DNA of 64,000 bases from Hylemonella sp. (lineage in GTDB: Bacteria; Pseudomonadota; Gammaproteobacteria; Burkholderiales; Burkholderiaceae_C): contig JAUXVI010000046.1 of NCBI GenBank assembly GCA_030680575.1, positions 1 to 64,000 on the forward strand, given 5' to 3'. Below, one piece after another: positions 17,829 to 26,581 of the stretch; the stretch's first letter is position 1, and each line of letters begins with the position of its first letter. Position numbers and translations under genes: made by a program. Under the pieces are notes generated by a model. That model did no database searches and was not told where the DNA came from. It was given only the letters and a program-made list of their open reading frames with translations.

Positions 17829-18629
17829 TCAGCTGAGGGCGACTTTTTCTGTGGAGACGTCGGGTTTTGCGGGGGCCGTGACCGGGATGACCTGTGGTGT
17901 CAGGAACGGCACGGCGCGGCCGCTGGCCACTTGCTGCAGGCGGGCGTGCTCTGCCAGCACCTTGGCGCCATAGCCACTGTCATCGTCCAGGTTGGCGGCG
18001 CCGACATAAAAACGCAGGCCACCTTCGAGCGAGCCGGCGCGGTCAATGCATTCCTGCAGTACCTTGGCGCCCACGCGCAGGTTGGTCAAGGGGTCGAAGG
18101 CGGCGAATTTGCCGCCAAAGCTTTCGTATTTGTCGCTGTGCACCCGGGTCATGACCTGCATCAGGCCTTGAGCGCCCACCGGACTTTGGGCAAACGGATT
18201 GAAGCCGGATTCGACCGCCATCACGGCCAGCAGCAGGGTTGGATCCAGCTGGGTGCGTTTGCCAATTTCATAGGCCTCGGCCACCAGCGCGCTCAGGGGC
18301 TCGGGTGCCACGCGGTATTTCTTGCTCAACCAATAGGCCACAGCAGCCTGCTGCTTGGGCAAGTCTTTGGGATTGGCCGCCGTGGCGCGCTCAATGGCGT
18401 CGACTTCCACCACAAATCCGGTGATGGCAATCTGACGGTTTTGCAGCCAGCTCATCAGCTTGACTTCGCCGGCCTGGCGCAGTTCCGGGCGGGCGACCAG
18501 GGTGATCGTGGCAAACATCACAGCCAGCCCGAGGAGGGCAAAGCCGTTGTGGGTAATTTCAAAAAAGCCCTGGGCAACATCGGCTGCGAAAGTTCGGAGG
18601 CCCAGACCTAATCTTTTGAACGCTGTCAT
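17829..18629 (-). CDS. Lytic transglycosylase, SLT domain
   Basis: This 266-residue protein has an N-terminal membrane segment (about 28-46, FALLGLAVMFATITLVA) and a C-terminal soluble lytic transglycosylase domain. The domain shows AVMAVESGFNPFAQSPVGAQGLMQVM with the catalytic glutamate, and the later NLRVGAKVLQECIDRAGSLEGGLRFYVGAAN. Such enzymes cleave peptidoglycan to 1,6-anhydro-muropeptides during remodelling or machine insertion. It is transcribed toward glyA but is separated from it by the riboswitch leader, so it is probably a separate unit. The in vivo role is not predictable. Confidence 0.88.
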   Translation of the reverse strand: MTAFKRLGLGLRTFAADVAQGFFEITHNGFALLGLAVMFATITLVARPELRQAGEVKLMSWLQNRQIAITGFVVEVDAIERATAANPKDLPKQQAAVAYWLSKKYRVAPEPLSALVAEAYEIGKRTQLDPTLLLAVMAVESGFNPFAQSPVGAQGLMQVMTRVHSDKYESFGGKFAAFDPLTNLRVGAKVLQECIDRAGSLEGGLRFYVGAANLDDDSGYGAKVLAEHARLQQVASGRAVPFLTPQVIPVTAPAKPDVSTEKVALS

Positions 18630-18941
18630 AGCACTTCCTCTTCTCGCGTGGGCCTGTGCCTAGGCACCGCAGAAAAGTCGCAGTGTCAGGAAGCAGGTGT
18701 CACGTCTGGGTTGGTACGTCATCAGAATCCTGCAAGTCGTCTCTGACGAGGGCAGTGATTCGATGTAGCCGGGGTCGGCAGCGGGTTCGGGTTCTCCCTG
18801 ACTTAAGGCAGGGTTGCCCGAATTTTAAGGTCTTCAATATATCAGGTCAATAATAAGAAACGAATTCGTTATTCCTTTAATTCCATGTGTCAAAGCCCGT
18901 TATCGCTCAATCAAGTCGTCCTATTTCATTGAAATTGCGAT
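18630..18941. other. Gene-free spacer, AT-rich toward its end
   Basis: I see no convincing protein gene here. The first 190 bases resemble ordinary intergenic DNA upstream of the transglycosylase. From about 18820 the DNA becomes distinctly AT-rich for this genome. It holds a perfect 12-bp palindrome at 18859-18870 (AACGAATTCGTT), a possible regulator-binding site, and leads into the promoter-like sequence at 18942-18970. Confidence 0.5.
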
Positions 18942-18970
18942 TTGAAATCATGAGAAAGTGGCGCTAAATT
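18942..18970 (+). promoter_or_regulatory. Sigma-70-type promoter of a putative small RNA
   Basis: TTGAAA (18942-18947) and TAAATT (18965-18970) are separated by exactly 17 bases, within an AT-rich stretch. Transcription would begin near 18977. No protein start with a good ribosome site follows for almost 300 bases, and a terminator-like hairpin occurs first. Confidence 0.5.
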
Positions 18971-18976
18971 GGAATG

Positions 18977-19195
18977 GCCTGTCACATCAGGCAATCACTG
19001 TCGGTAGTAAGCAGTCTGTGCCCGGTTGGGTGTTTGGGACTGACAGAACCCGGCGATTTATGGAGGCAATCTCTTGCCTCCTGCGCATGGCGGGACTCGA
19101 CTCTCCCCCTTGCGTCACCCAGACGGCATGGGCCTTGAGCCAGCCGTCAAGCCCGGCGGGCAGGCTTCAGGCCAACCGTCCGGGCTTTCTTGTTT
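18977..19195 (+). ncRNA. Candidate structured small RNA of about 220 nt
   Basis: Between the promoter at 18942-18970 and the terminator ending near 19195 lie several strong hairpins: GCCTG/CAGGC (18977-18992), an 8-bp stem 18998-19005 with 19039-19046 (one G-U), and a perfect 8-bp stem 19062-19069 with 19074-19081 closed by TCTC. I could not match it to 6S RNA, tmRNA, RNase P RNA, SRP RNA or a known riboswitch. It might be a leader of the DUF748 gene rather than an independent RNA. The promoter, the hairpins and the terminator together are suggestive, not proof. Confidence 0.4.
19149..19195 (+). terminator. Intrinsic terminator-like hairpin
   Basis: AAGCCCGG (19149-19156) pairs with CCGGGCTT (19180-19187), and a T-rich tail (TTTCTTGTTTT) follows. 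It lies 68 bases before the ATG of the DUF748 gene, so it would end a transcript coming from the promoter near 18950. The 23-base loop is long for a classical terminator. Confidence 0.6.
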
Positions 19196-19262
19196 TCAGG
19201 GCTGGACAAATTTTTTCAACTTGGGAATTGATCTTGGCGGTATCCGGGGCAAACTTGGCTGC

Positions 19263-22200
19263 ATGACGCTCGATTCGATCAAGAAAAACAAGTGGGTGCG
19301 GCGAGCTTTGATGGTCGCCGCCGGTATCGTGGTGCTGTGGGGACTGGGCTGGGCCATCGTGCCGGGCCTGGTCAAAAATCAGCTGGAAAAGCTGGCTGGC
19401 GAACAACTGGGGCGCCAAGTCAGTCTGGGCGCCGTTCATTTCCGGCCTTGGTCGCTGGAACTGACGGTGGAGGATCTGGTCGTGGCCGGCACCCCCGGCG
19501 CGGCACCACCGTTGCAGATCAAGCGTCTCTATCTGGATGCCGAGCTGCAATCCTTGTTACGGCTGGCGCCTGTGGTGGATGTGTTGCAGCTCGATGGTCT
19601 GGCCTTGCGGCTGACGTACCAGGGCGGCGGTCACTATGACGTGGACGATATCCTGGCGCGACTCATGGCGCCGGCCGATCCGCAGCGCCCCCCGGCAACT
19701 TTGCCCCGGTTTGCCCTCTTCAATATCGCCGTGCAGTCTGGCTCGATCGACTTCGTTGACCAGAGCGTCGGCCGAACGCACGAAGTACGTGAATTGAACC
19801 TCAGCATTCCGTTTCTGAGCAGCCTGGCATCGCGGCGCGATGTCATCACCGAGCCCAGACTGGCTTTCCGCCTGAACGGCAGCCGTTTTGATTCCAGCGC
19901 GCAAAGCACGCCTTTTGCGGCTTCACGCAAGACGGATGCCACGCTCCATCTGGCCAATCTGGACCTGAGGCCCTATCTGCCCTACCTGCCGGCCAGTTTG
20001 CCGGTCAATGTGCTGGCTGGGGTTGCCGGGGCGGATGTGCGGCTGCATTTTGAGCAGGGAGCCAAACCTTCGGTGCGGCTCAGCGGTGCCATTGAAATCA
20101 AAGGCATGCAATTGGCCGATGCCCAAGGGCAGGATCTGCTGGCACTGGAAACCCTGCAGATCGATATGGCCGACGTCCGGCCTCTGGAGCAGATCGTCAA
20201 ACTGGCGTCGGTCGAGCTGACGGGGCCGACATTGGAAGCCCGTCGTGACAAGGCCGGTGCGATCAATCTGCTGAATCTGGCGTTTCCTCAAGACGCGGGT
20301 GGATCCCGGCCCAAGCAGGAGGGCGCAACGGCGCAACCCGCCGCCCCGGCCAAGGCCTGGCAGCTGGCGCTTGCCAAGTTCACGGTCCGTGGTGGCCAGG
20401 TGCGCTGGCGTGATGCTGCGGTGACGCCCGCTGCCCGGATCGATGTGCGAGACCTGACGCTGGATGCAACGACCTTGGCCCTGCCTTTGCGGCAGCCCGC
20501 CAGCTTCACGGGCTCGTTGGCACTGGTGGGGGGTACCCTCCCGAACGGCAACAACCCTCGTGCAGCCAAGACGGACGGGGCTCCTGCCTTGGCGCAGTTG
20601 AGCTTCAAGGGGCAGGCCAGTGAGCAGGCGGCAACGGTCCATGCCGAACTCAAGAACCTGCCGCTTGCGCTGGCGACGCCCTATGCGGCGCAAGTGATCG
20701 AGCCGGCACTGGGCGGGAACCTCAGTGCGCAACTGGCTTTGCAATGGAAGGGGGGGCAGTGGCAACTGCAGGTGCCCCGGCTGGAGGCCAGCAAGTTGAC
20801 CCTGGGCGCCCAGAGCCGGACGGACCGCAACTGGCCGCTGGCGCTCAACCTGCTTGAAGTGCAGGACGCCGAGATCAAGCTTGGCGAACGCAGTGTGACG
20901 TTGGCCAAGCTGGCCATCACGCAGCCCTCGGTGGCGGTGGAGCGTGACCGCGAAGGACGCTGGATGTTCGAGCGCTGGTTGCAGCCGGCCATGCCCCTCC
21001 CGGAGTCGGCCGCCCATGCCACGGCGCAAAAGCCGCAGGGGAGCACCGACGGTGCCAAGCCGTCCCCGGGTGCCACACCCTGGCGGGTGGTGGTGAACGA
21101 GGCGGCCCTGGAAGGCGGGCAGATCCGGTATGCCGATCGCGCCGCAGGCCGGCCCGTGGTATTCGACATTTCAGCCCTGTCGCTGCAGCTGAAGGACTTC
21201 GCCACCGACAGCCGCCAACCCGGTCCGCTCAAGCTCTCGGCCCGTATGCGAGCGCGCCGCGGCGAGCCGGGGCAACTGGCGTTCACGGGGAGTCTGGCCA
21301 TGCAGCCACTGGCTGTGCAGGGCCGTGTCCAGGCCGTTGATCTGCCGGCCCATGCCGTGATGCCCTATCTGACGGATGTGCTCAATCTGCGCTTGGCGCG
21401 GGCGGATGCCGGTTTCCAGGGTGATGTCCGTTATGCGCAAACGCCCCGCGGTCCGGTGTTCAGGCTCCGTGGCGATGCCCTGTTGGAAGACCTGCTGGCC
21501 AATACAGTGCCGACGGCAGAGCAGACGCAGGACGCCTTTCTGAGTGAAGAGCTGCTGAGCTGGAAAGCGCTGAGCCTGCGCGGTCTGCGGGTGGCGCTGG
21601 CACCAGGGCAGGCGACCCGGGTGGCGGTGGCAGAAACCGCGTTGAGCGACTTTTATGCGCGTGTCATCATCAACGAAAACGGGCGCATCAACTTGCAGGA
21701 TGTCGTGAAGCCCACCGCCGCCGCAGCAGCGACCGAGGCAACCGCGTCACCGACAGTCCTTGCTGCGACGCCCGCCGCCACGGCCAAGGCCGAGGCCCAT
21801 GTGGCGCCTGCCGCGTTGGCTCCGCTGATCGAGATGGGGCCGGTCAGCCTGGTCAATGGCCGGGTGCTTTTTTCCGACCGCTTCATCAAGCCCAACTACA
21901 GTGCCAACCTGACCGAGTTGACCGGCCGGCTCAGCGCCTTCTCATCCGTGCCTGCCAGCGGCGAAGCCGGCACGCCAGCGGCCATGGCCGATCTGGAGCT
22001 GCGCGGCCGTGCCGAGGGCACGGCCACGATCGAAATCCTGGGCAAGCTCAACCCGCTGGCCAAGCCGCTGGCGCTGGACATCACCGGCAAGATGCGCGAT
22101 CTCGAGCTGCCGCCCTTGTCGCCCTACAGCGTGAAATATGCCGGGCATGGCATCGAGCGCGGCAAGCTGGCCATGGACGTGGCCTACAAGGTGGAGCCGG

Positions 22201-23033
22201 ACGGGCAACTGGTGGCGCGCAACAAGCTGGTGCTCAACCAGCTGACCTTCGGCGACCCGGTTGAAGGCGCTCCCAACAGCCTGCCGGTGCGGCTGGCGGT
22301 GGCGCTGCTGGCCGACAGCGATGGCGTGATCGACCTCAACCTGCCGATCAGCGGCTCGCTCAACGATCCCGAGTTCCGCCTCGGGTCCCTCATTTTCAAG
22401 ATGATCATGAACCTGATCGCCAAGGCCATCACCTCGCCATTTGCCCTGCTGGCGTCGGCCTTTGATGGCGACGATGACGGTGAGCTCGGGACGGTGCCTT
22501 TTGCACCCGGATCGGCCGTGCTCAGTGCGGAGGCGCAAACCAATCTGGACAAGGTGGTCAAGGCCATGAAGGAGCGTCCGGCGCTGACCATGACGGTGGC
22601 CGGTACCGCCAGCCTGGAAGCCGAACGCGAGGGCTACAAGCGCGAACGCCTGAGCGCGCTGATGCAGGCCGAAAAACGGCGCGCGGCGGTGGTGGCCGGC
22701 AAACCGGCCGACGCCGTTGAAGCGCTGACCCAGGCCGAGCGGCCGGAGTTGCTCAAGGCGGTGTACCGGCGTGCCCAGATCTCCAAACCGCGCAATCTGC
22801 TGGGTTTTGCCAAGGACCTGCCACCGGCCGAGATGGAGGCGCTGTTGTTGGCCAGCATTCCGGTGAGCGAGCAGCAGATGCAGGAACTGGCACTGGCGCG
22901 TGGTGTGGCGGTGAAGGACTATCTGAGCCGCCGCGAACTGCCTCTGGATCGCCTGTTCCTGGGGGCTGCCAAAGCGCAGGCCGCTGACGCCAAATGGGTG
23001 CCCCATGCCGAGCTCTCGCTGACGATGAAATAA
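19263..23033 (+). CDS. DUF748 domain protein, AsmA/YhdP-like envelope protein
   Basis: I start at ATG 19263 (MTLDSIKKNKWVRRALMVAA), giving 1256 residues; the open frame upstream belongs to the leader and terminator. One N-terminal membrane helix (about 14-36) is followed by AsmA-like opening motifs (LEKLAGEQLGRQVSLGAVHF RPWSLELT). A very long beta-rich body then carries repeated WQLALAKFTVRGGQVRWRDA-type and WRVVVNEAALEGGQIRYADR-type segments, typical of the DUF748/AsmA superfamily. Members span the periplasm and are linked to lipid transport and outer-membrane homeostasis. The C-terminus (about 1070-1180) has an OmpA-like PFAPGSAVLSAEAQTNLDKV segment. The substrate is unknown. Confidence 0.82.
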   Translation: MTLDSIKKNKWVRRALMVAAGIVVLWGLGWAIVPGLVKNQLEKLAGEQLGRQVSLGAVHFRPWSLELTVEDLVVAGTPGAAPPLQIKRLYLDAELQSLLRLAPVVDVLQLDGLALRLTYQGGGHYDVDDILARLMAPADPQRPPATLPRFALFNIAVQSGSIDFVDQSVGRTHEVRELNLSIPFLSSLASRRDVITEPRLAFRLNGSRFDSSAQSTPFAASRKTDATLHLANLDLRPYLPYLPASLPVNVLAGVAGADVRLHFEQGAKPSVRLSGAIEIKGMQLADAQGQDLLALETLQIDMADVRPLEQIVKLASVELTGPTLEARRDKAGAINLLNLAFPQDAGGSRPKQEGATAQPAAPAKAWQLALAKFTVRGGQVRWRDAAVTPAARIDVRDLTLDATTLALPLRQPASFTGSLALVGGTLPNGNNPRAAKTDGAPALAQLSFKGQASEQAATVHAELKNLPLALATPYAAQVIEPALGGNLSAQLALQWKGGQWQLQVPRLEASKLTLGAQSRTDRNWPLALNLLEVQDAEIKLGERSVTLAKLAITQPSVAVERDREGRWMFERWLQPAMPLPESAAHATAQKPQGSTDGAKPSPGATPWRVVVNEAALEGGQIRYADRAAGRPVVFDISALSLQLKDFATDSRQPGPLKLSARMRARRGEPGQLAFTGSLAMQPLAVQGRVQAVDLPAHAVMPYLTDVLNLRLARADAGFQGDVRYAQTPRGPVFRLRGDALLEDLLANTVPTAEQTQDAFLSEELLSWKALSLRGLRVALAPGQATRVAVAETALSDFYARVIINENGRINLQDVVKPTAAAAATEATASPTVLAATPAATAKAEAHVAPAALAPLIEMGPVSLVNGRVLFSDRFIKPNYSANLTELTGRLSAFSSVPASGEAGTPAAMADLELRGRAEGTATIEILGKLNPLAKPLALDITGKMRDLELPPLSPYSVKYAGHGIERGKLAMDVAYKVEPDGQLVARNKLVLNQLTFGDPVEGAPNSLPVRLAVALLADSDGVIDLNLPISGSLNDPEFRLGSLIFKMIMNLIAKAITSPFALLASAFDGDDDGELGTVPFAPGSAVLSAEAQTNLDKVVKAMKERPALTMTVAGTASLEAEREGYKRERLSALMQAEKRRAAVVAGKPADAVEALTQAERPELLKAVYRRAQISKPRNLLGFAKDLPPAEMEALLLASIPVSEQQMQELALARGVAVKDYLSRRELPLDRLFLGAAKAQAADAKWVPHAELSLTMK

Positions 23034-23135
23034 GCCCCTGGCGCAAAAACATGCGCCGGGCATGAAGCGCAGCGCCGTTCGGGGCGACAATACGCGGTTG
23101 AACCCCTTCCGATCCACCTTGCTGCCGAGCTCACC

Positions 23136-25757
23136 GTGAACTCCTCCGTGCCTGCCAAACCGAACGACCTCCAACAACTTGACGCCCTCACCGGTGGCGC
23201 ATTCTCTGCGGCCACCTCCGGCGAACGCGCGGCGCGCGTGCGCGAGTGGCTGGCCAGCGAGCCCGAGCCCGAACAGCTGCAGGCGGTTTTCAAGGAACTC
23301 AGCGTGAAGGACAAGGGCGCGGCCAAACTGCTTCGCGAGCGGCTGGACGACATCCGCCGCGCCAAGGGGCAGGAGGCGATGGCGACCGAGTGGGCGGCCA
23401 AGGCGCAGGCGCTGCTTGAGGCCGGCAAGCTCAATATCGCCGACGCCCTGGCCTGGCAGCGCGATGCCGCCAAAGCGGGGGCGCCGCTGAGCCGCGAACC
23501 CTTGGCCGGCCTCAAGGTGCAACTGGCCGAGCGGGTCAAGGTGATCGAAGATTTGCAGCATCGTGTGCAGGTGCAGCGCGAGGCGGCGGTGCTGCTGGCG
23601 CAGCGCATCGAGGTGCTGTCCACCAAGTCGTGGAAGGACGCCCAGGCCGCCGCAGACGCCTTGCGTACCGACGTGACCAACTGGCAGCAGCAGGCGGCGG
23701 CTTTGCCGGGTGATGCCAGCTGGGCCAGCGTCGATGCGCGTTTTCCGCCGCAACTGGAGACCTCACGCGGGCAGCTGACGCTGGTGTGGGAGGCGTTCAG
23801 TGCTGCGCTGGCGCAGGCGGTTTCGGCCGCAGCCGATCCGGCGGTGGCCTTGCCGCAAGTGCCGGTGTGGGCCGATGAGTTGCGCCAGGCACGCGGCCTG
23901 CCCGCCGAAGCGGCGCCGCAGCCGGTCAAACCGAAAGTTGACCCTCAAATCCGTGCCCAGGCCACGTCCGCCGTGCGCGAGGCGCTCTCAAAACTGGAGC
24001 AGGAAGTGGCTGAAGGCCACGGCAAGGCCAGCACCGGTGCGGCCGCCAACCTGCGCCAGGCGCTCAAGGAACATGGCCGCCACATCGACGACGCGCTCGA
24101 CAAGCAGGTCCATGCGGCCCTGGCCGCGGCCGGCGAACTCGAAGGCTGGCAGCGCTGGCGCGCCGACCAGCTGCGCGAGGAACTGGTGGGCAAGGCCGAA
24201 GCCTTGCTGAACCGGCCCGAGGGCCAGGCCCTGGGCGGACGCAAGATGCAGGAAACCCTGCGCGCCCTGCGCGATCAGTGGAAACAGACCGACCAGGGCG
24301 GTGTGCCCAACCACGCGCTGTGGAAACGCTTCGACGAAGCCTGCAACCAGGCGCACAAGGTGGTCGAGGCCTGGCTGGACAAGGTTCGGGCCGAGGCGGC
24401 CGAACACCGGACCCAGCGGCTCGCGCTGGTCGAGGAACTCAAGGCCTGGGCGGCGGCGAACCCGACCGCAGCCGGCGATGACTGGAAGGGCTTCAGCCGC
24501 GCGCTGCATCAGTTCGCCGAGCGCTGGCGCGAAGCCGGCCACCTGAGCGAAAAGGCCTTCTCCGAGCTGCAGCCGTTGTGGAAGTCCGCCATGGCGGCGG
24601 CCAGCGCACCGCTGGAAGCGGTGCAAAAGGCGAGCCAGCAGCGCCGCCAGGCCATGATCGAAGAGGCGGCGGTGCTGGGCGCGGCGCCCGTGTTGCGCAT
24701 CGACGCCGTCAAGGCCTTGCAGCAGCGCTGGCAGGCCGAAGCCCATGCCGTGCCGATGGAGCGCCGTCATGAGCAAAAGCTCTGGGATGCCTTCCGCAAG
24801 CCGATTGACGAAGCCTTCAACCGCAAGACGGCCGAGCGCGAGAAGGTCTCCAGCGCCATGAGCGAGCGCGACCGCCACGTGATGGAAGCGGCCAAGGCGC
24901 TGGAAGCGGCCAATGCCGGTGGTGATGCGCAGACCATCCGGGCTGCCATGAACGCGTTGGAGAGCGCGCTGCGCGCCTCCGAGGGAGCGCCTATTTCAGA
25001 GGAAAAACAGGCTCAAGCCCCCGTGGAATCTGCGCCAGTAGCTACAGAAACAGGAGCGGAGGAGGCCCCGGCCGAAGCCGCTGCGCCTGTTGCTGAGCCG
25101 GCCAAGCCGCGCAAGCCGGTGGTGGCCGTGCGTGGTGACGACCGTCCCGGCATGAAAAAGGCCGAGCCGGCAGCACCGGCCGGCCGAGGCCGGCCCGGCG
25201 AGCGGCGCGAGGGGGGGCGTCGCGATGAGCGTGGAGCCGATCGCGGCGCGGAACGCGGCGGCCGACGCGAACCCTTGCGCGAGTCCTACCGTGATCAGCC
25301 GCGTCTGGGCGATGCGGCTTTCCGTGCCCAGCGCGAGGCGCTGGAACATGCGCAGATGGCGCTGAAGAAGCTGGCGGCTCAGGCCCATGGCGAGTCGTTG
25401 ACGCATCTGCTCTCAGCCTGGGAGCAGCGCGATGCCAGTCAGTTGCCGACAGTACAGGAGTTGGGCAGCCGGGTCACGCCGGCGGTGCGCACCTTGTGGA
25501 GCCAGGCCTTGTCGGCAGCGGCTTCCGGCGAGGCTGCCACCGCCTTGCTGCGGCTGGAGATCGCGGCCGAGGTGCCGACACCGGCGGCGGCGCTGGATGC
25601 ACGCCGTGCCCTGCAACTGCAGTTGCTCACCAAGCGCAATGATCCGACGCCGGTACAGACCTGGGGCCAGGATACGGCGCGCGTGCTGGGCGCGGCCTTC
25701 GAGGCTGAGCAGGCGCGGCGCCTGCAGAATGCCCTGAAGGTCTTGTTGCGTCGCTGA
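23136..25757 (+). CDS. DUF349 domain-containing protein
   Basis: An 873-residue, alanine-rich, mostly helical protein starting at a GTG (23136). Several DUF349 repeats, defined by spaced tryptophan and aromatic residues, are visible: LRDQWKQTDQ...LWKRFDEACNQAHK (about 370-410), then FAERWREAGHLSEKAFSELQ, and LQQRWQAEAHAVPMERRHEQ. A low-complexity Glu/Ala/Pro linker (about 620-690) and an Arg/Gly-rich patch (REGGRRDERGADRGAERGGR) separate these from a C-terminal helical domain. The linker contains one copy of the 17-nt core repeat. DUF349 proteins are poorly characterised, and I do not assign a function. The neighbours are unrelated. Confidence 0.8.
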   Translation: MNSSVPAKPNDLQQLDALTGGAFSAATSGERAARVREWLASEPEPEQLQAVFKELSVKDKGAAKLLRERLDDIRRAKGQEAMATEWAAKAQALLEAGKLNIADALAWQRDAAKAGAPLSREPLAGLKVQLAERVKVIEDLQHRVQVQREAAVLLAQRIEVLSTKSWKDAQAAADALRTDVTNWQQQAAALPGDASWASVDARFPPQLETSRGQLTLVWEAFSAALAQAVSAAADPAVALPQVPVWADELRQARGLPAEAAPQPVKPKVDPQIRAQATSAVREALSKLEQEVAEGHGKASTGAAANLRQALKEHGRHIDDALDKQVHAALAAAGELEGWQRWRADQLREELVGKAEALLNRPEGQALGGRKMQETLRALRDQWKQTDQGGVPNHALWKRFDEACNQAHKVVEAWLDKVRAEAAEHRTQRLALVEELKAWAAANPTAAGDDWKGFSRALHQFAERWREAGHLSEKAFSELQPLWKSAMAAASAPLEAVQKASQQRRQAMIEEAAVLGAAPVLRIDAVKALQQRWQAEAHAVPMERRHEQKLWDAFRKPIDEAFNRKTAEREKVSSAMSERDRHVMEAAKALEAANAGGDAQTIRAAMNALESALRASEGAPISEEKQAQAPVESAPVATETGAEEAPAEAAAPVAEPAKPRKPVVAVRGDDRPGMKKAEPAAPAGRGRPGERREGGRRDERGADRGAERGGRREPLRESYRDQPRLGDAAFRAQREALEHAQMALKKLAAQAHGESLTHLLSAWEQRDASQLPTVQELGSRVTPAVRTLWSQALSAAASGEAATALLRLEIAAEVPTPAAALDARRALQLQLLTKRNDPTPVQTWGQDTARVLGAAFEAEQARRLQNALKVLLRR
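25041..25057 (+). repeat. Interspersed 17-nt core repeat, copy 2 (in DUF349 gene)
   Basis: GCTACAGAAACAGGAGC, preceded by GGAATCTGCGCCAGTA, which closely matches the DNA before the hpnE copy (GGAATATGCGCCAACC on the minus strand). It falls in the low-complexity linker of the protein. Confidence 0.5.
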
Positions 25758-25775
25758 TCTTCACGACCGACGCCT

Positions 25776-26579
25776 TCAGGCGCCGGGCCGGTAAAAGGCG
25801 TCGAACAAGGGCAGCAGTGCGACAAAGTCTTGCGCGAACTGCGGTCGGTTGACGAAATAGGCTTCGCTGGCCACGGCGAAGAACTCGTCGATGGCCTCGG
25901 CCCCATAGGGGTCGAGCCAGGGCGGCGGCGCGCCAAAGAGCTCGGCCCGGATCACCTGTTCGCGGAAATTTTCAAAGCTGGCTTGCAGCGTGGCCCGCCA
26001 GTGGTCGCGTGCCCCGCGTGCGCTGCTCATGCCCAGAAAGCCGGCGGGCAGGGGCGGGCAGCCGTCGGGCTGGCCATCGCGCAGATCGAGCTTGTGGACG
26101 AACTCGTGGATGACCACGTTGTAGCCACTCTCGCTGGAGGCCGCGGTCACATCCTGCCAGCTCAGCATCACCGGGCCCGCCGCCATGGCCTCGCCGGCCA
26201 GTACTTCGTGATAGCGGTGGACCACGCCAGCTTCATCCGTCACTTCGCGTTGCGCCACCACTTCGTCCGGGTGCACCACGATGCCAACGAAATCGTCATA
26301 CCAGTCCAAGGGCTGGTGGCTGGTGCCGAAGTGCAGCACCGGCAGGCAGGCCTGGGCGGCAATCGCCACCGCCATGGCATCCGTAATGACCAGTCCCTGG
26401 GCGCCGTGGAATTCCTTGTCGGCCAGGAAGCGGGCGCTGAGCTCGCGCAGGCGTTGTTGCTCAGCGTGCGTGCAGGCAGCAAGAAACGGGTAGTCGGTCA
26501 GGGTGATTTGCCACAGGACCTCCGGGATGTCGCGGGGCGCCCGGGCGGTGCCGGCCAAGCGCCGCAGCCAGCCCCACAT
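25776..26579 (-). CDS. mtfA: MtfA-type zinc peptidase (M90 family)
   Basis: A 267-residue cytosolic metallopeptidase. The HExxH zinc site is H158-E159-H162 in VVIHEFVHKLDL. A distal EAIDEFFAVASEAYF region probably supplies the third ligand and the general structure of the family. In Escherichia coli, MtfA binds the glucose repressor Mlc and relieves repression of ptsG; whether Mlc exists here is unknown, so the physiological target is uncertain. The start at 26579 lies 2 bases after the lpxH stop, so the two genes are probably co-transcribed. It converges with the DUF349 gene. Confidence 0.85.
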   Translation of the reverse strand: MWGWLRRLAGTARAPRDIPEVLWQITLTDYPFLAACTHAEQQRLRELSARFLADKEFHGAQGLVITDAMAVAIAAQACLPVLHFGTSHQPLDWYDDFVGIVVHPDEVVAQREVTDEAGVVHRYHEVLAGEAMAAGPVMLSWQDVTAASSESGYNVVIHEFVHKLDLRDGQPDGCPPLPAGFLGMSSARGARDHWRATLQASFENFREQVIRAELFGAPPPWLDPYGAEAIDEFFAVASEAYFVNRPQFAQDFVALLPLFDAFYRPGA

Positions 26580-26581
26580 GG

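Noticed and set aside
18977-19195. 6S RNA, tmRNA or c-di-GMP riboswitch identity for the structured spacer
   Set aside because: The size suits 6S RNA, but I could not pair the 5' and 3' ends into the required closing stem, and the hallmark sequences of tmRNA and GEMM are absent.
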